Positions 8,964-17,696 are shown, counted from the first letter of the stretch. The stretch is DNA of 63,386 nucleotides from Porticoccus sp965660005 (GCF_965660005.1 NZ_CBFHYF010000006.1:1-63386); one strand, 5' to 3'. The notes: a model not told the origin generated them from the sequence alone. Numbers and translations are program-made.

Positions 8964-11147
8964 ATGATAGATAAATGTCGAACAACCCGGCTATTGGCTC
9001 TCGCCATCTGCCTGTTTTCGGGCGGCGTGCTTGCCACAGAGCTCGGGGATTCAGACAAGCCGACAGCCGATGCCACCACCCGGTCGTTACAGGATGAAAC
9101 AATCCAGGAAGTCGTGGTGACTGCCCAGTTTCGCGAGGTATCCGTGCTGGATACCGGCAACAGTATCACCGTCCTCGACAGTCAGCAGATTGAACGCCGT
9201 CAGGCCCGTCATCTGGATCAGCTCCTGAATCTGGTGCCCAATGTAAATTTTTCCAGCGGTGCATCACGGGGCAAGTTTATCCAGATTCGCGGTATCGGTG
9301 AGCGCAGTCAGTTTATCGAGCCGCTGAATCCCTCGGTGGGATTGTTGATTGACGGGATCGATTTCAGCGGTATTGGCGGAGCGGCAACGACGCTTGATTT
9401 GCGTCAGGTAGAAGTATTGCGTGGCCCCCAGGGCACGCTTTACGGTGCCAATGCGCTGGCGGGGTTGATCAACATGACATCAAATGCCCCCGCCGACGTG
9501 TTTGAAGGTCAGATTGAAACCTCCATTGCTGACTATGAAACCCGCACCACCAGCGCGGTGTTGAGTGGACCGATTACCGATAATCTGGGTTACCGTCTGG
9601 CCGTGCAGAGCCACCGCAGTGACGGCTATATCGATAACGAATTTCTCCACCGCAAGGATACCAGCAACATCGATGAGCTGACCGCCCGGGGCAAGTTGAA
9701 CTGGCGGGTCAGCGATCAGTTACAACTGAATTTTACCGGTTTCTACGTGAACGCGGACAATGGTTACGATGCCTTCTCGCTGGATAACACCCGCAATACA
9801 CTCTCCGATCAGCCGGGTCATGACCGGCAGGAGTCCACGGCTTTTGCGGTAGAGAGTATCTGGCAGGCCACCGAGCAGTTTGATGTGGTCGGGCTGGTCA
9901 GTTATGCCGATACCAACCTTCAGTACAGTTATGATGAGGACTGGAGCTTTGCGGCTATTTGCGATGGTCTGCCCTGCGAGAGTTGGGCCTATTCCTCGTT
10001 TGATCGCTACCGGCGCAGCCGTTATAACGGCACTATCGACCTGAAGCTGGTTTCCAGCGAAGCCGGACGTTTATTTAATGGTGCCAGCGACTGGGTACTG
10101 GGTATTTACTACCGCAGGCAGAACGAGTCGTTGCTGCGTGAATACACCTATGCCGACGGTGATTTCACCAGCGATTTCGATACCCGCAACCGGGCTGTCT
10201 ATGGTCAATTGGATACCCGGCTAAGCGATCGTTTAAACCTTGTCAGTGGCGCACGGATCGAGTTTCGCCGCGCGGACTACCTGGACAGCGAGGGAGTTCG
10301 TCACGATACCAGTGAAAGGCTCTGGGGTGGCCGTCTGGCTCTGGAATACAGTCTGACGCCGCAAACGCTCCTGTATGGTCTGGTCTCCCGGGGTTACAAG
10401 GCGGGTGGGGTCAACAGTAACCCTGAGCTGGAGCCCGGTGCGAGGGATTTCGATACCGAGTATCTGTGGAACTTTGAAACCGGGATCAAGGGTGACTGGC
10501 TGGACCGCACGTTGCAGCTTCAGCTGGCCCTGTTTTATCAGAAGCGCCGGGACATGCAGGTCAAGCAATCACTGGTCAAGCCGATTGCCGGTGACCTTTG
10601 TCCCTGCAGTTTTATTGACTCCTTTGACAACGCGGCCAAGGGTCGCAATTACGGTCTCGAGCTGATGTTCGACTGGCTGGCGATGGAGGATGTCCAGATA
10701 TACGGCAGTCTCGGTTTGCTCCGGGCAACCTACCAGGATTTTGAAAGCTTCAGTCATGTGGATGCCGATCCGGAAAACAATGTGGCGGTCGATCTGGATG
10801 GCCGTGAACAGGCGCATGCGCCTTCCTACCAGTTTTCTCTGGGAGTCGAAGTGGCATTAACCGGGCAGCTGTCGGCGGCTCTGGAAATGGAAGGCAAGCA
10901 GCAGTTCTATTTGTCACCGCGTCACAATGCCAGGTCAAACCGCTACGAGCTGTTTAATGCCCGCCTTGAGTACCGTATGCAACAGTGGGATTTGCTGCTG
11001 TGGGGACGTAATCTCACAGACCGGGATGTGATTGTTCGCGGCTTCGGTGGCTTCGGCAATGACCCCCGCAATTTTTATCAGACTGAACCCTACTATCAGT
11101 ATGGTGAGCCGCGCATTGTCGGTGTCACCGCCAAATACCGTTTTTAG
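8964..11147 (+). CDS. TonB-dependent receptor, probable thiamine uptake
   Basis: Outer-membrane gated beta-barrel. Signal peptide MIDKCRTTRLLALAICLFSG, TonB box region DETIQEVVVTAQ, plug domain (RGIGERSQFIEPLNPSVGLL, VEVLRGPQGTLYGANALAG), then a long barrel ending in the aromatic terminus ITAKYRF-like VTAKYRF. About 727 aa. I chose ATG 8964, with GAGG six bases upstream, over GTG 8946 and ATG 8952. It follows a TPP riboswitch and leads a YkoF-like gene, a PnuC-family transporter gene and a kinase gene, so thiamine or a precursor is the likely substrate; this rests on context, because TonB receptors rarely show substrate by sequence. Confidence 0.92.
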   Translation: MIDKCRTTRLLALAICLFSGGVLATELGDSDKPTADATTRSLQDETIQEVVVTAQFREVSVLDTGNSITVLDSQQIERRQARHLDQLLNLVPNVNFSSGASRGKFIQIRGIGERSQFIEPLNPSVGLLIDGIDFSGIGGAATTLDLRQVEVLRGPQGTLYGANALAGLINMTSNAPADVFEGQIETSIADYETRTTSAVLSGPITDNLGYRLAVQSHRSDGYIDNEFLHRKDTSNIDELTARGKLNWRVSDQLQLNFTGFYVNADNGYDAFSLDNTRNTLSDQPGHDRQESTAFAVESIWQATEQFDVVGLVSYADTNLQYSYDEDWSFAAICDGLPCESWAYSSFDRYRRSRYNGTIDLKLVSSEAGRLFNGASDWVLGIYYRRQNESLLREYTYADGDFTSDFDTRNRAVYGQLDTRLSDRLNLVSGARIEFRRADYLDSEGVRHDTSERLWGGRLALEYSLTPQTLLYGLVSRGYKAGGVNSNPELEPGARDFDTEYLWNFETGIKGDWLDRTLQLQLALFYQKRRDMQVKQSLVKPIAGDLCPCSFIDSFDNAAKGRNYGLELMFDWLAMEDVQIYGSLGLLRATYQDFESFSHVDADPENNVAVDLDGREQAHAPSYQFSLGVEVALTGQLSAALEMEGKQQFYLSPRHNARSNRYELFNARLEYRMQQWDLLLWGRNLTDRDVIVRGFGGFGNDPRNFYQTEPYYQYGEPRIVGVTAKYRF

Positions 11148-11173
11148 TGGGTTTGACCAGGGAGATTTATCCT

Positions 11174-11422
11174 ATGCAGGTAATCATTGATGTCAGTATG
11201 TACCCCAACCGGGAGGACTTTATTCCGCCGATCAAGGGGTTTATTGAAAAGATAAACCCCTATCCGGCGCTTGAGGTGCAGACCTTTCCCACCAGTACGG
11301 TGGTGCAGGGTGAATACCGGGCCGCCATGCAGGCAGTACAGGACACCATCGCCGACTGCCGTGAGGAATTCGGCATGGCGGTGTATGTACTCAAGGTAAT
11401 TCCCGGCTATGAGGCGTTCTGA
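11174..11422 (+). CDS. YkoF-like thiamine/HMP-binding protein
   Basis: 82-residue protein (MQVIIDVSMYPNREDFIPPI...) resembling one YkoF-type thiamine/hydroxymethylpyrimidine-binding domain, with the pattern VSMYP, a helix, then TSTVVQGEYRAAMQAVQD. No signal peptide is visible, so it is probably cytoplasmic. It may bind or buffer thiamine after import. I chose ATG 11174 (GGGAG upstream) rather than an earlier start overlapping the receptor. Its stop TGA directly abuts the ATG of pnuT. The family assignment rests on pattern and riboswitch context. Confidence 0.75.
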   Translation: MQVIIDVSMYPNREDFIPPIKGFIEKINPYPALEVQTFPTSTVVQGEYRAAMQAVQDTIADCREEFGMAVYVLKVIPGYEAF

Positions 11423-12001
11423 ATGTCGTGGCTGAGCCTGGAGGCATTGGCAGTGGTGTTTTCACTGGCCTACCTCGTACTGGCGATGCGGGAGAACAGC
11501 CTGTGCTGGTTTTGTGCTTTTATTGGCACAGCCATCTACATCTGGGTTTTCGGTGGTGTCAGTCTCTACATGGGCTCGTTACTGCATGTCTATTATCTGG
11601 TGATGGCGGTTTACGGGTGGTATCAGTGGCGTCGTGGTGGTGCCGATCACCGCGGCGTCAGCATTTCCCGCTGGGGACTGGAGCAACACCTTTGTGCGCT
11701 GTTGGCTGTTCTGCTGGTATCCGCGATATCCGGCTACCTGCTGGCTGAACACACCGATGCCCACTTGCCCTATCTGGATTCCTTTGCCACCTGGGGCGGT
11801 GTGTTGACCACGGTGATGGTGGCCCGCAAGATTCTGGAAAACTGGCTCTACTGGATTGTCGTCGATGGGGCCTCGATTTATCTGTACCTGGATCGCGAAC
11901 TCTATCTTACAGCCGGGTTATTTGCCGTTTATCTGGTGCTGGTCGTGTTCGGTTTTGTCCGTTGGAGAAGGCATTATATTGAGCAACAATCCGCTGAATA
12001 G
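11423..12001 (+). CDS. pnuT: PnuT-type thiamine transporter (PnuC family)
   Basis: Integral inner-membrane protein of 192 aa with about seven hydrophobic segments and the PnuC-family pattern (LVLAMRENSLCWFCAFIGTA, VYYLVMAVYGWYQWRRG, LENWLYWIVVDGASIYLYL). PnuC relatives carry nicotinamide riboside; those under TPP riboswitches are PnuT and carry thiamine by facilitated diffusion, trapped by phosphorylation. The riboswitch and the overlapping kinase gene support PnuT. Start ATG immediately follows the stop of the previous gene. Confidence 0.88.
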   Translation: MSWLSLEALAVVFSLAYLVLAMRENSLCWFCAFIGTAIYIWVFGGVSLYMGSLLHVYYLVMAVYGWYQWRRGGADHRGVSISRWGLEQHLCALLAVLLVSAISGYLLAEHTDAHLPYLDSFATWGGVLTTVMVARKILENWLYWIVVDGASIYLYLDRELYLTAGLFAVYLVLVVFGFVRWRRHYIEQQSAE

Positions 12002-12746
12002 CCGCGACAGTCTGTTGCAGCAGGTGCTATCCAGTTGGCGACGCTGGGAAGTCGGTCTGCCGGGCAAGCCATCTCTGGTGAATCCCCTGTCCGGTGGCAG
12101 AACCAACTCGTCATTTCTGGTGGCAAGTGGCTCCAGGCGTGCCGTAGTGAGGGTGAATACGCCGCACGGCAAGGCGCTGGGAATTGACCGGCAAAGGGAA
12201 GAGACACTGCTGCGCCTGTTGCAGCCCACCGGGTTGGTGCCAAGGATTTTTTATATAACTACAGAAGTACTGGTGACAGAATTTGTCGACGGGCGATTAT
12301 GGGGGGCCGGGACGGCTGGCAACGATCGGGTAAGCCAGCAACTGCTGCCTTTGCTTGCAAAAATCTGGGCGTTTCCCAAACCCGATGCAGTCAATCGTTT
12401 CAGTTATCTGAAGCACTGTCGACATTACCTTTCCCAGTTGGCTGTTCGTCCCGTGGCAGCAGATGCTATCGAAGAGCATGCCGCGGCTGTCGATGCCTGT
12501 TCCTGGCAACCGGTCATCTGTCATCATGACTTGATACCGGACAATATCATCGATACGGGTCGTGGCCCGGTGATACTGGACTGGGAATATGCCGCGTGGG
12601 GGCACCCCGCCATGGACCTGATGCGGTTGGGTGTCGCGGCAAGCCATCACAATACTGATGATCTCAGCAAACTACAGGGCCTCCAACGCGGTATGGATAC
12701 CCTCTGGCTAATGCTCAAGAACCAGCTGGGGGAGCCCGTTCGCTAG
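11979..12746 (+). CDS. Thiamine kinase-like phosphotransferase
   Basis: Aminoglycoside/choline-kinase-fold protein of about 255 aa. Catalytic loop HHDLIPDN (HxDxxxxN) and metal-binding ILDWEYAAWGHPAMDL are both intact; the N-terminus has a nucleotide-binding strand-loop region (LSGGRTNSSFLV). Phosphorylation would trap imported thiamine as thiamine phosphate and pull PnuT transport inward. I chose TTG 11979, which overlaps the end of pnuT by 23 bases, because GGAGAAGG lies seven bases upstream and longer starts give only pnuT-shadow sequence. Last gene of the riboswitch operon. Confidence 0.82.
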   Translation: MSNNPLNSRDSLLQQVLSSWRRWEVGLPGKPSLVNPLSGGRTNSSFLVASGSRRAVVRVNTPHGKALGIDRQREETLLRLLQPTGLVPRIFYITTEVLVTEFVDGRLWGAGTAGNDRVSQQLLPLLAKIWAFPKPDAVNRFSYLKHCRHYLSQLAVRPVAADAIEEHAAAVDACSWQPVICHHDLIPDNIIDTGRGPVILDWEYAAWGHPAMDLMRLGVAASHHNTDDLSKLQGLQRGMDTLWLMLKNQLGEPVR

Positions 12747-12789
12747 CGACAATAATTAAACGTGCGCCCCGCGGGCTTTGCCTTTCGGG

Positions 12790-13209
12790 TCAGGCTGACG
12801 CTTCCCTGTGAGCCGCCGCAATCATGGTGGATGCGAGGATTCCATAAGCAGCCAGCCAGGCGTCCCTGACATCATCGGTAAAATTGTCGCCAAGGCCGGT
12901 CTGTAAGGTTTCTATCAACGCACTACCGACAGTGTCATAGTGGGCATCTTCAACGCCGTAGGCGAGATGGCGCCTGCCCATGGCTTCCACAATGGGCACC
13001 AGTTCGTCGAGCCGATCGAGCATACGCACCGCAGCGCCGATCATTTCCATCAGCTTTTTGTCCTGTGCCTGCATGTCTCCCTTGAACAGGTGCTTCAGAC
13101 TCGGATCAGCCGTAAACAGATTATTCTAGAACAGGGAAGCGGCGGTGTCGGCAATCGGTTCCACCTTGGCCCAGGAGGTTTTGCAGGCGTGTATTTGTTC
13201 GGGTGTCAT
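12790..13209 (-). pseudogene. Single-domain bacterial globin, interrupted by in-frame TAG
   Basis: Reads MTPEQIHACKTSWAKVEPIA from ATG 13209, then TAG at codon 28 (13128-13126) between SLF and NNLFTADPSLKHLFKG; globins usually have tyrosine there, so a TAT/TAC-to-TAG change fits. The rest is open: KLMEMIGAAVRMLDRLDELV, RRHLAYGVEDAHY with the candidate proximal histidine, then the C-terminal helix. About 140 codons overall, typical of single-domain haemoglobins of Vitreoscilla type, which bind oxygen or detoxify nitric oxide. An internal ATG (13074) could start only a fragment without the first helices. Last gene of the minus-strand redox operon. Confidence 0.8.
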
Positions 13210-13220
13210 GGATATATCCT

Positions 13221-13592
13221 CTATTGCGGTTCGGTGGTCAGCTGCGACAGCATATAGCTGACCGCCTGTGCCATTTGTTGGTCAGTCAATTCGGAGCCGC
13301 CGCGGGCGGGCATCAGTCCGTAGCCTTCAATGGCGTGTTGAACAAGGGTTTTCTCTCCCTGACTGATCTTGGAGGCCCACATTTTGGGGTTGCCGATGAT
13401 CGGTGCACCATTGATCCCCGATGCATGGCAGACGCGACAATTGGCTTTCACCAGTGGTTCGCCAGGGTGGGCTGAAGGTTCAGCCACCCTGGCAGGTGTG
13501 CCGCTGTCAACGGATGAATCAGGCCTGTCGGAACAGGCCGACAGGCCGAGACAAAAAACAGCGGTGGCGATCATACATAACTTGTTAAGCAT
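13221..13592 (-). CDS. Cytochrome c5-like monohaem lipoprotein
   Basis: Lipoprotein signal with lipobox LSAC (CLGLSACSDR), then one haem site CRVCH in the pattern of cytochrome c5 (KANCRVCHASGINGAPIIGNP), and a methionine ligand candidate in YGLMPARGG. About 123 aa. Expected to be a periplasmic, membrane-tethered electron carrier. I prefer ATG 13592 with GGTGA upstream; GTG 13601 is possible. It sits between the globin and the Tll0287-like gene in the redox operon and could shuttle electrons between the multihaem protein and an oxidase or reductase. Confidence 0.9.
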   Translation of the reverse strand: MLNKLCMIATAVFCLGLSACSDRPDSSVDSGTPARVAEPSAHPGEPLVKANCRVCHASGINGAPIIGNPKMWASKISQGEKTLVQHAIEGYGLMPARGGSELTDQQMAQAVSYMLSQLTTEPQ

Positions 13593-13624
13593 ATGGGTCA
13601 CCAGGGTCGAAAAAATCCGGTCAG

Positions 13625-14209
13625 TTAAAGGGGAACACGGATCACGACACCACCCATCACGTCGCCGATATCAAAGTCGGTTTTGGGAGAGTCCTTGTGT
13701 TCGTTATGGCAGGTTGTACAGGCTGGAGAGACAGCGACATCGGGGTACACCGCGGTAAAGTAGGTCACGTCACCCAGTTTTTCCTCGCCGTAGAAATTTT
13801 CACCGGGATTGTCCACGGTGTATTGCAAGCCCTCTTCTTCCAGGGGTGTCTTGGGTGCATTCTGCTTGTTGATTGGCCACAGGGATTGCAGTGAGTAGGT
13901 GAATTCATCGGTGACTTCTGCGACTGCTTCCGAGCCCGCCCGAAACATCTGGGCTGGCAATAATGCGCCGTTCTCTATTTCCTTCCAGTGTTCATCGGGT
14001 TTGATGGCGCCCGCGCCATTGGGCCCCAGGCGTTGAATGATCAATTTGGTGTAGTTGGCCCGGTCTGCATTCATCACCGCAAACAGGGAGTCGGTGTAGA
14101 GTTTTGGGGCGATACCAGCTGTTGCGGGCGGCGCTTCATTACAGGCAGCAATAACCAGGCTGCCAGAGACTAATGTGGTGATCAGGGCGATTTTCTTGAT
14201 GTGTTGCAT
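13625..14209 (-). CDS. Tll0287-like haem lipoprotein (DUF3365)
   Basis: 194 aa. Lipoprotein signal (SLVIAAC), then a Tll0287-like/DUF3365 domain: ANYTKLIIQRLGPNGAG, AQMFRAGSEAV, YSLQSLWPINKQNAPKTPLE, and the single haem attachment motif CTTCHNEHKDSPK near the C-terminus, followed by DIGDVMGGVVIRVPL. The domain has a PAS-like fold with covalent haem and is found alone or fused to signalling proteins. Alone in this operon it may be a periplasmic redox or gas-responsive haem protein. ATG with GAGGA upstream; intact. Confidence 0.85.
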   Translation of the reverse strand: MQHIKKIALITTLVSGSLVIAACNEAPPATAGIAPKLYTDSLFAVMNADRANYTKLIIQRLGPNGAGAIKPDEHWKEIENGALLPAQMFRAGSEAVAEVTDEFTYSLQSLWPINKQNAPKTPLEEEGLQYTVDNPGENFYGEEKLGDVTYFTAVYPDVAVSPACTTCHNEHKDSPKTDFDIGDVMGGVVIRVPL

Positions 14210-14279
14210 GGTGAATTCCTCGTGTTTTCAGAGTAATGGTAGGTAGGGTGGTTGGTGGTATTTTCAGCGGTGAATGGCA

Positions 14280-15593
14280 TCAGTCGATCACCCGTTTGAG
14301 CGACCAGTCGATGGATGGAATATGAGTTGCCGGTTTGCCATTGAAGTTGTTGTTGATCAGTGTCGGGTCGGCCAGGGCATCAATGGAGAAGCCGAGGTTG
14401 TGGCACTGCATGCAAACCGGCCGGATCATCTTTTCATTGGGACGCAGGTTATGGTTCTGGTTGTGATTGACCTGTACCAGGGTCTCTCCATTCACAATGT
14501 TCTCCTCTCTCGGCATATGACAGGTGGCACAGCTGACGGCCTGTTCCACAGGAATCACACCGGCGATTGCCTGACTTAACAGCTGTCCGTGAGGCGATGC
14601 CTCAAACCCCAGTGAGTGTTCATCGTTGTGGCAGGTCAGGCAGGCTTCGCTGGCGGCAAACAGGGTGTCTGTCCGGTGTGCACTGTGACAGCTGTTGCAA
14701 CCCTGTTGCAGGGACATCGCTGTCTCCTTGAAAGACATCTTAGAATCGGCGGGGCGGATAGCGGGCAGGGACTGAGCCAGTCGCATGCCGTGTTTGCCGG
14801 ATTTGAAGCTGTCAGCTTCGTCGATATGGCAGCTTTGGCATTGTTCGATGCCCGGCTTCTCAATCCACTCATTTGAACCGGTGTCGCTATGACAGCCACC
14901 GCAATCCACGCCCGCATCGGCATGGCTGCTACCAGACCATTCGTGGTGAATGTCGGGGTGGGCCGCTTTCTGCCCGGGGAATGCCGGCTGTTGTTCGGGT
15001 ATGCGTTTGCTGGCCAGAATGGCGGCCCCGTTGGGATTGGTCAGGCGAGCCATTTCTTTCAGCCAGGGACCTGTGTGGTTATCGACGAGAAAATCTTCAA
15101 AGAGTGCCCGGTTGTCGTAATAGTTGTGACAGCCTGCGCTGGCACAGCTGTCAAAGGCCAGATCCTGATGGCTCTCCCGGTCATCGCCGACATCGATGTG
15201 GCAGTGAAAACAATAATCGGCCGGCAGGGTCACTCCCATCGGGGCGGTGATTTCTTTGCGGTGCTCGGTATGACAGCTGACACAGTAGCGGGCGTCTACC
15301 ACGCTGAGCCGGTCAGCATTGCGCGGGTCGGTAAATTTCTTTTTTGGGTGCGTGTCATTGGCCTCGGCCAGTTCGGCACCATGGCAGCTGACACAGGCTT
15401 CCTGAATCAGCTCGGGGCCACCAAAGGCCTCGGTATGACAACCGCTGTAGGCCAGTTCGATCTGGAAGTGGCCGTGACTGGCCTCGCCAATCAGGAGTGC
15501 TTCTTTGTTGTCGGCTTCCAGCAGGACGTAGCCGTAGTAACCTGCTACCGCCAGCATGACAAGAACCCAGCTGGCCCAGATGAACTTTTTCAA
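14280..15593 (-). CDS. Membrane-anchored multihaem cytochrome c
   Basis: About 437 aa: N-terminal anchor (FIWASWVLVMLAVAGYYGYVLL), then a periplasmic domain of the cytochrome c3-like multihaem type. I count nine CxxCH sites (CVSCH twice, CFHCH, CGGCH, CQSCH, CNSCH, CLTCH, CATCH, CMQCH) and one CX4CH (CASAGCH). An eleventh site near residue 49 reads YSGCH: the first cysteine is tyrosine (TAC, 15449-15447), as from a single TGC-to-TAC change. The inferred start is TTG 15593, just after the end of the flavoprotein gene; longer readings only shadow that gene. Likely accepts electrons from the upstream membrane protein and stores or relays them in the periplasm. Terminal acceptor unknown. Confidence 0.88.
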   Translation of the reverse strand: MKKFIWASWVLVMLAVAGYYGYVLLEADNKEALLIGEASHGHFQIELAYSGCHTEAFGGPELIQEACVSCHGAELAEANDTHPKKKFTDPRNADRLSVVDARYCVSCHTEHRKEITAPMGVTLPADYCFHCHIDVGDDRESHQDLAFDSCASAGCHNYYDNRALFEDFLVDNHTGPWLKEMARLTNPNGAAILASKRIPEQQPAFPGQKAAHPDIHHEWSGSSHADAGVDCGGCHSDTGSNEWIEKPGIEQCQSCHIDEADSFKSGKHGMRLAQSLPAIRPADSKMSFKETAMSLQQGCNSCHSAHRTDTLFAASEACLTCHNDEHSLGFEASPHGQLLSQAIAGVIPVEQAVSCATCHMPREENIVNGETLVQVNHNQNHNLRPNEKMIRPVCMQCHNLGFSIDALADPTLINNNFNGKPATHIPSIDWSLKRVID

Positions 15594-15609
15594 CGCACCG
15601 ACCCCGGCA

Positions 15610-17633
15610 TCAGTAGTAATACACGGTGAGGATATGGAAAGCCAACAGCACAGGCAGGGGCCATGACACAACGATGTGCAGCCACTGCATAGACTTTCTT
15701 GTACCCTGAGCGGTACCTGTTCGCAGTTTGTGACCCAGGCCAATGGCGCCACTGGTAAAGGCACCCATCAGTAGTACCGCCAGAAAATTAATGATCAGCA
15801 ATTGATTGAGGTTGGATCCCAGGTGAAAACCGCTGTGCAGCACCAGAGTGATACAGCACAGCACACCCAGTGAGGCATGGATGAGACGCCATCCGGAAAA
15901 CTTGCCCATCCAGCGCCAGGACAGGCGTTTGCGCAGTGACATTAGTAAACCGATGGCTGTCAGTCCCAGCAGGGTGAAGCCGGTGACCTGTTTCCAGAAT
16001 TTGTCATTCCAGATGCCCTCGAACCAGCCCTGCTGCTGGACGCTGTCGGCTACCTCTGCCTCCGGCCAGAGGGCGATCAGTGTTACCAGTGCGATGGCCA
16101 GTGCTGCACCGACAGTGAGGATGGTGGCTCCGGATTCCCTCTCCATACCGACAACGCCCAAAAGCTGTTGCAGCAGGGGTTTGCACGAGCCGCAGACGGT
16201 GCCGGCCCGGGTGCAATCCTGCAGCTGGAGCAGTGTGCTGCCATTGGTGGCGATTGCACTGGAAAGTTCGCCGCGACTAATATTGTTGCACTGGCAGATG
16301 ATGGTGCCACTGGGCCAATTGGCAATATCGCTACTGCCCTTGCCCCATAAGGTGCCGGTCAGATAAAAATGGAGCAGGTGCCAGAATCGAATTTTTCGCG
16401 CATGCTGATAGGCCTCCTGAACGCGCCGGGATTCCGGCCAGTTGCCAATGGCTACCGCACCGATGATCTTGCCCCTGAGCAGCACCAGTTTGCGATAGGC
16501 GCCGTTCGACTTGTCAAAATATTGCAGTTCTCTCTGGAAAGGTCTGCTGGGCAATTCACTGATTTCCCCGAGACTGCAGACATCAGTGCCGACCACTTTG
16601 AGGTGGCTGACGGCCATGGATCCCAGATAGCGCGGCAGGTTTTGCTGCGGTTCGCTGGCAATGATCTCCGCCGTTACCGCGGCCTGTTCGTAACCGGGGT
16701 TGACCAGTCCATAGGTGATGCCCTGGTGTTCACAGCACTCACCAATGGCAAAAATGTCGGGGTCCGATGTCCTCATCTGGTCATTGACCAGAATGCCGGT
16801 ACCGACCGGGATACGGGCTTTTCTCGCCAATTCGAGGTTCGGTGTGATGCCGGTACAGAACAACACGGTATCACAGGAAATCGTATCGCCGTCACGGGTG
16901 ATGACCCCGGTGACATGTTCAAAGCCCTCCACAGAGGGAACGCCGGCATTGGTGATAACCTCGATACCGAGTGCGCGGACTTCGGCTTCGAGAAGCGCTG
17001 CCGCCGGTTCATCAACCGTGAAATCTGCTGAACCACGGTGACTCTGGTGTTGAATTTGAGCAGACCCTTGGCAGCCTCCAGCCCCAGCAGGCCCCCACCA
17101 ACCACGACAATATGCCGGGAGCGGAGAATTCGTGCATACAGGCTCTCTGTATCTTTGAGACTGCGAAAGCTGAAGACCCCCTGTCGTTCTGTGCCGGGAA
17201 TATTGGGAATATGAGCGCGGGCCCCGGTGGCCAGCACCAGCCTGTGATACTGAAAATAGCTGCCGGTCGCATCGGTAACCGTTTTCCTTTCACGGTCAAT
17301 CTCCACGATGGCGGCGCTGGTAAACCGGAAATTGGGGTGACTGCAGAGCGTTGGCAGTGGTAGATCAATATCGTCCCGGTGAATCTCACCTGCCAATAGT
17401 GCCGAGAGCTGAATCCGGTTATAGGGTTTGCAGGCTTCATCACCAAACAGATGGACGGTCAGTTGCGGTTTTCTGGCAAGCAGGTCGTGGGTAAATCGCA
17501 TGCCGACAGGGCCTGCGCCTATGACAATCACATCGATGTCATTGTGCGGCTCGTCTACCAGCTATCGGGTGCTGATATCAGCAGATTCACGATAACTGTC
17601 ATTGCGATGGCTGTTTGAGGCTATGGTGACCAT
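15610..17633 (-). pseudogene. NirB-like FAD/[2Fe-2S] protein fused to membrane cytochrome b domain, disrupted
   Basis: Domain order from ATG 17633: FAD-binding (VIVIGAGPVGMRF), NAD(P)-binding (VVVGGGLLGLEAAK), FCTGITPNLELARKA and DIFAIGECCEHQG as in NirB and rubredoxin reductases, a Bfd-like [2Fe-2S] domain (ICQCNN with CGSC 30-odd residues on), then four to five membrane helices with paired histidines (WRLIHASLGVL, LVLHSGFHLG, MQWLHIVV, LLAFHILTVYYY) suggesting two b haems. The sirohaem nitrite-reductase part of NirB is absent. Two lesions: TAG at codon 24 (17564-17562; tryptophan likely), and a frameshift near 17004-17014, where RLMN in one frame and DEPAAALLEAEV in the next meet in GATGAACCGG. 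The pieces are otherwise intact. Confidence 0.8.
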
Positions 17634-17644
17634 TCGTTGTCCGT

Positions 17645-17696
17645 TCAATAAAAAAGCCTGTCGGACCACTGTTTAAACAAGTGATTCGGCAGGCTT
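17645..17696 (-). terminator. Hairpin terminator just upstream of the NirB-like gene
   Basis: On the minus strand AAGCCTG pairs with CAGGCTT (17696-17654), with an inner CACT/GTTTAAAC/AGTG palindrome, followed by TTTTTTATT. It can terminate read-through from tatC 240 bases upstream. It also lies only about 20 bases before the NirB-like ATG and downstream of that gene's likely promoter, so it might act as an attenuator. Confidence 0.7.

Noticed and set aside
12747..12789. GC-rich GCCC-CGC-GGGC repeat between the thiamine kinase and globin genes as a terminator
   Set aside because: Stem of four pairs and an interrupted T run; too weak to call.
7037..17564. Possible reassignment of TAG or TAA as sense codons to explain in-frame stops
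   Set aside because: Intact genes in the window end in TAG (TonB receptor, thiamine kinase, pntA) and TAA (ogt), and the in-frame stops replace different residues (Lys, Tyr, Gln, probably Trp).
15610..17633. Calling the flavoprotein a nitrite reductase (NirB)
   Set aside because: The sirohaem/4Fe-4S nitrite reductase domain is absent; a membrane domain occupies its place.
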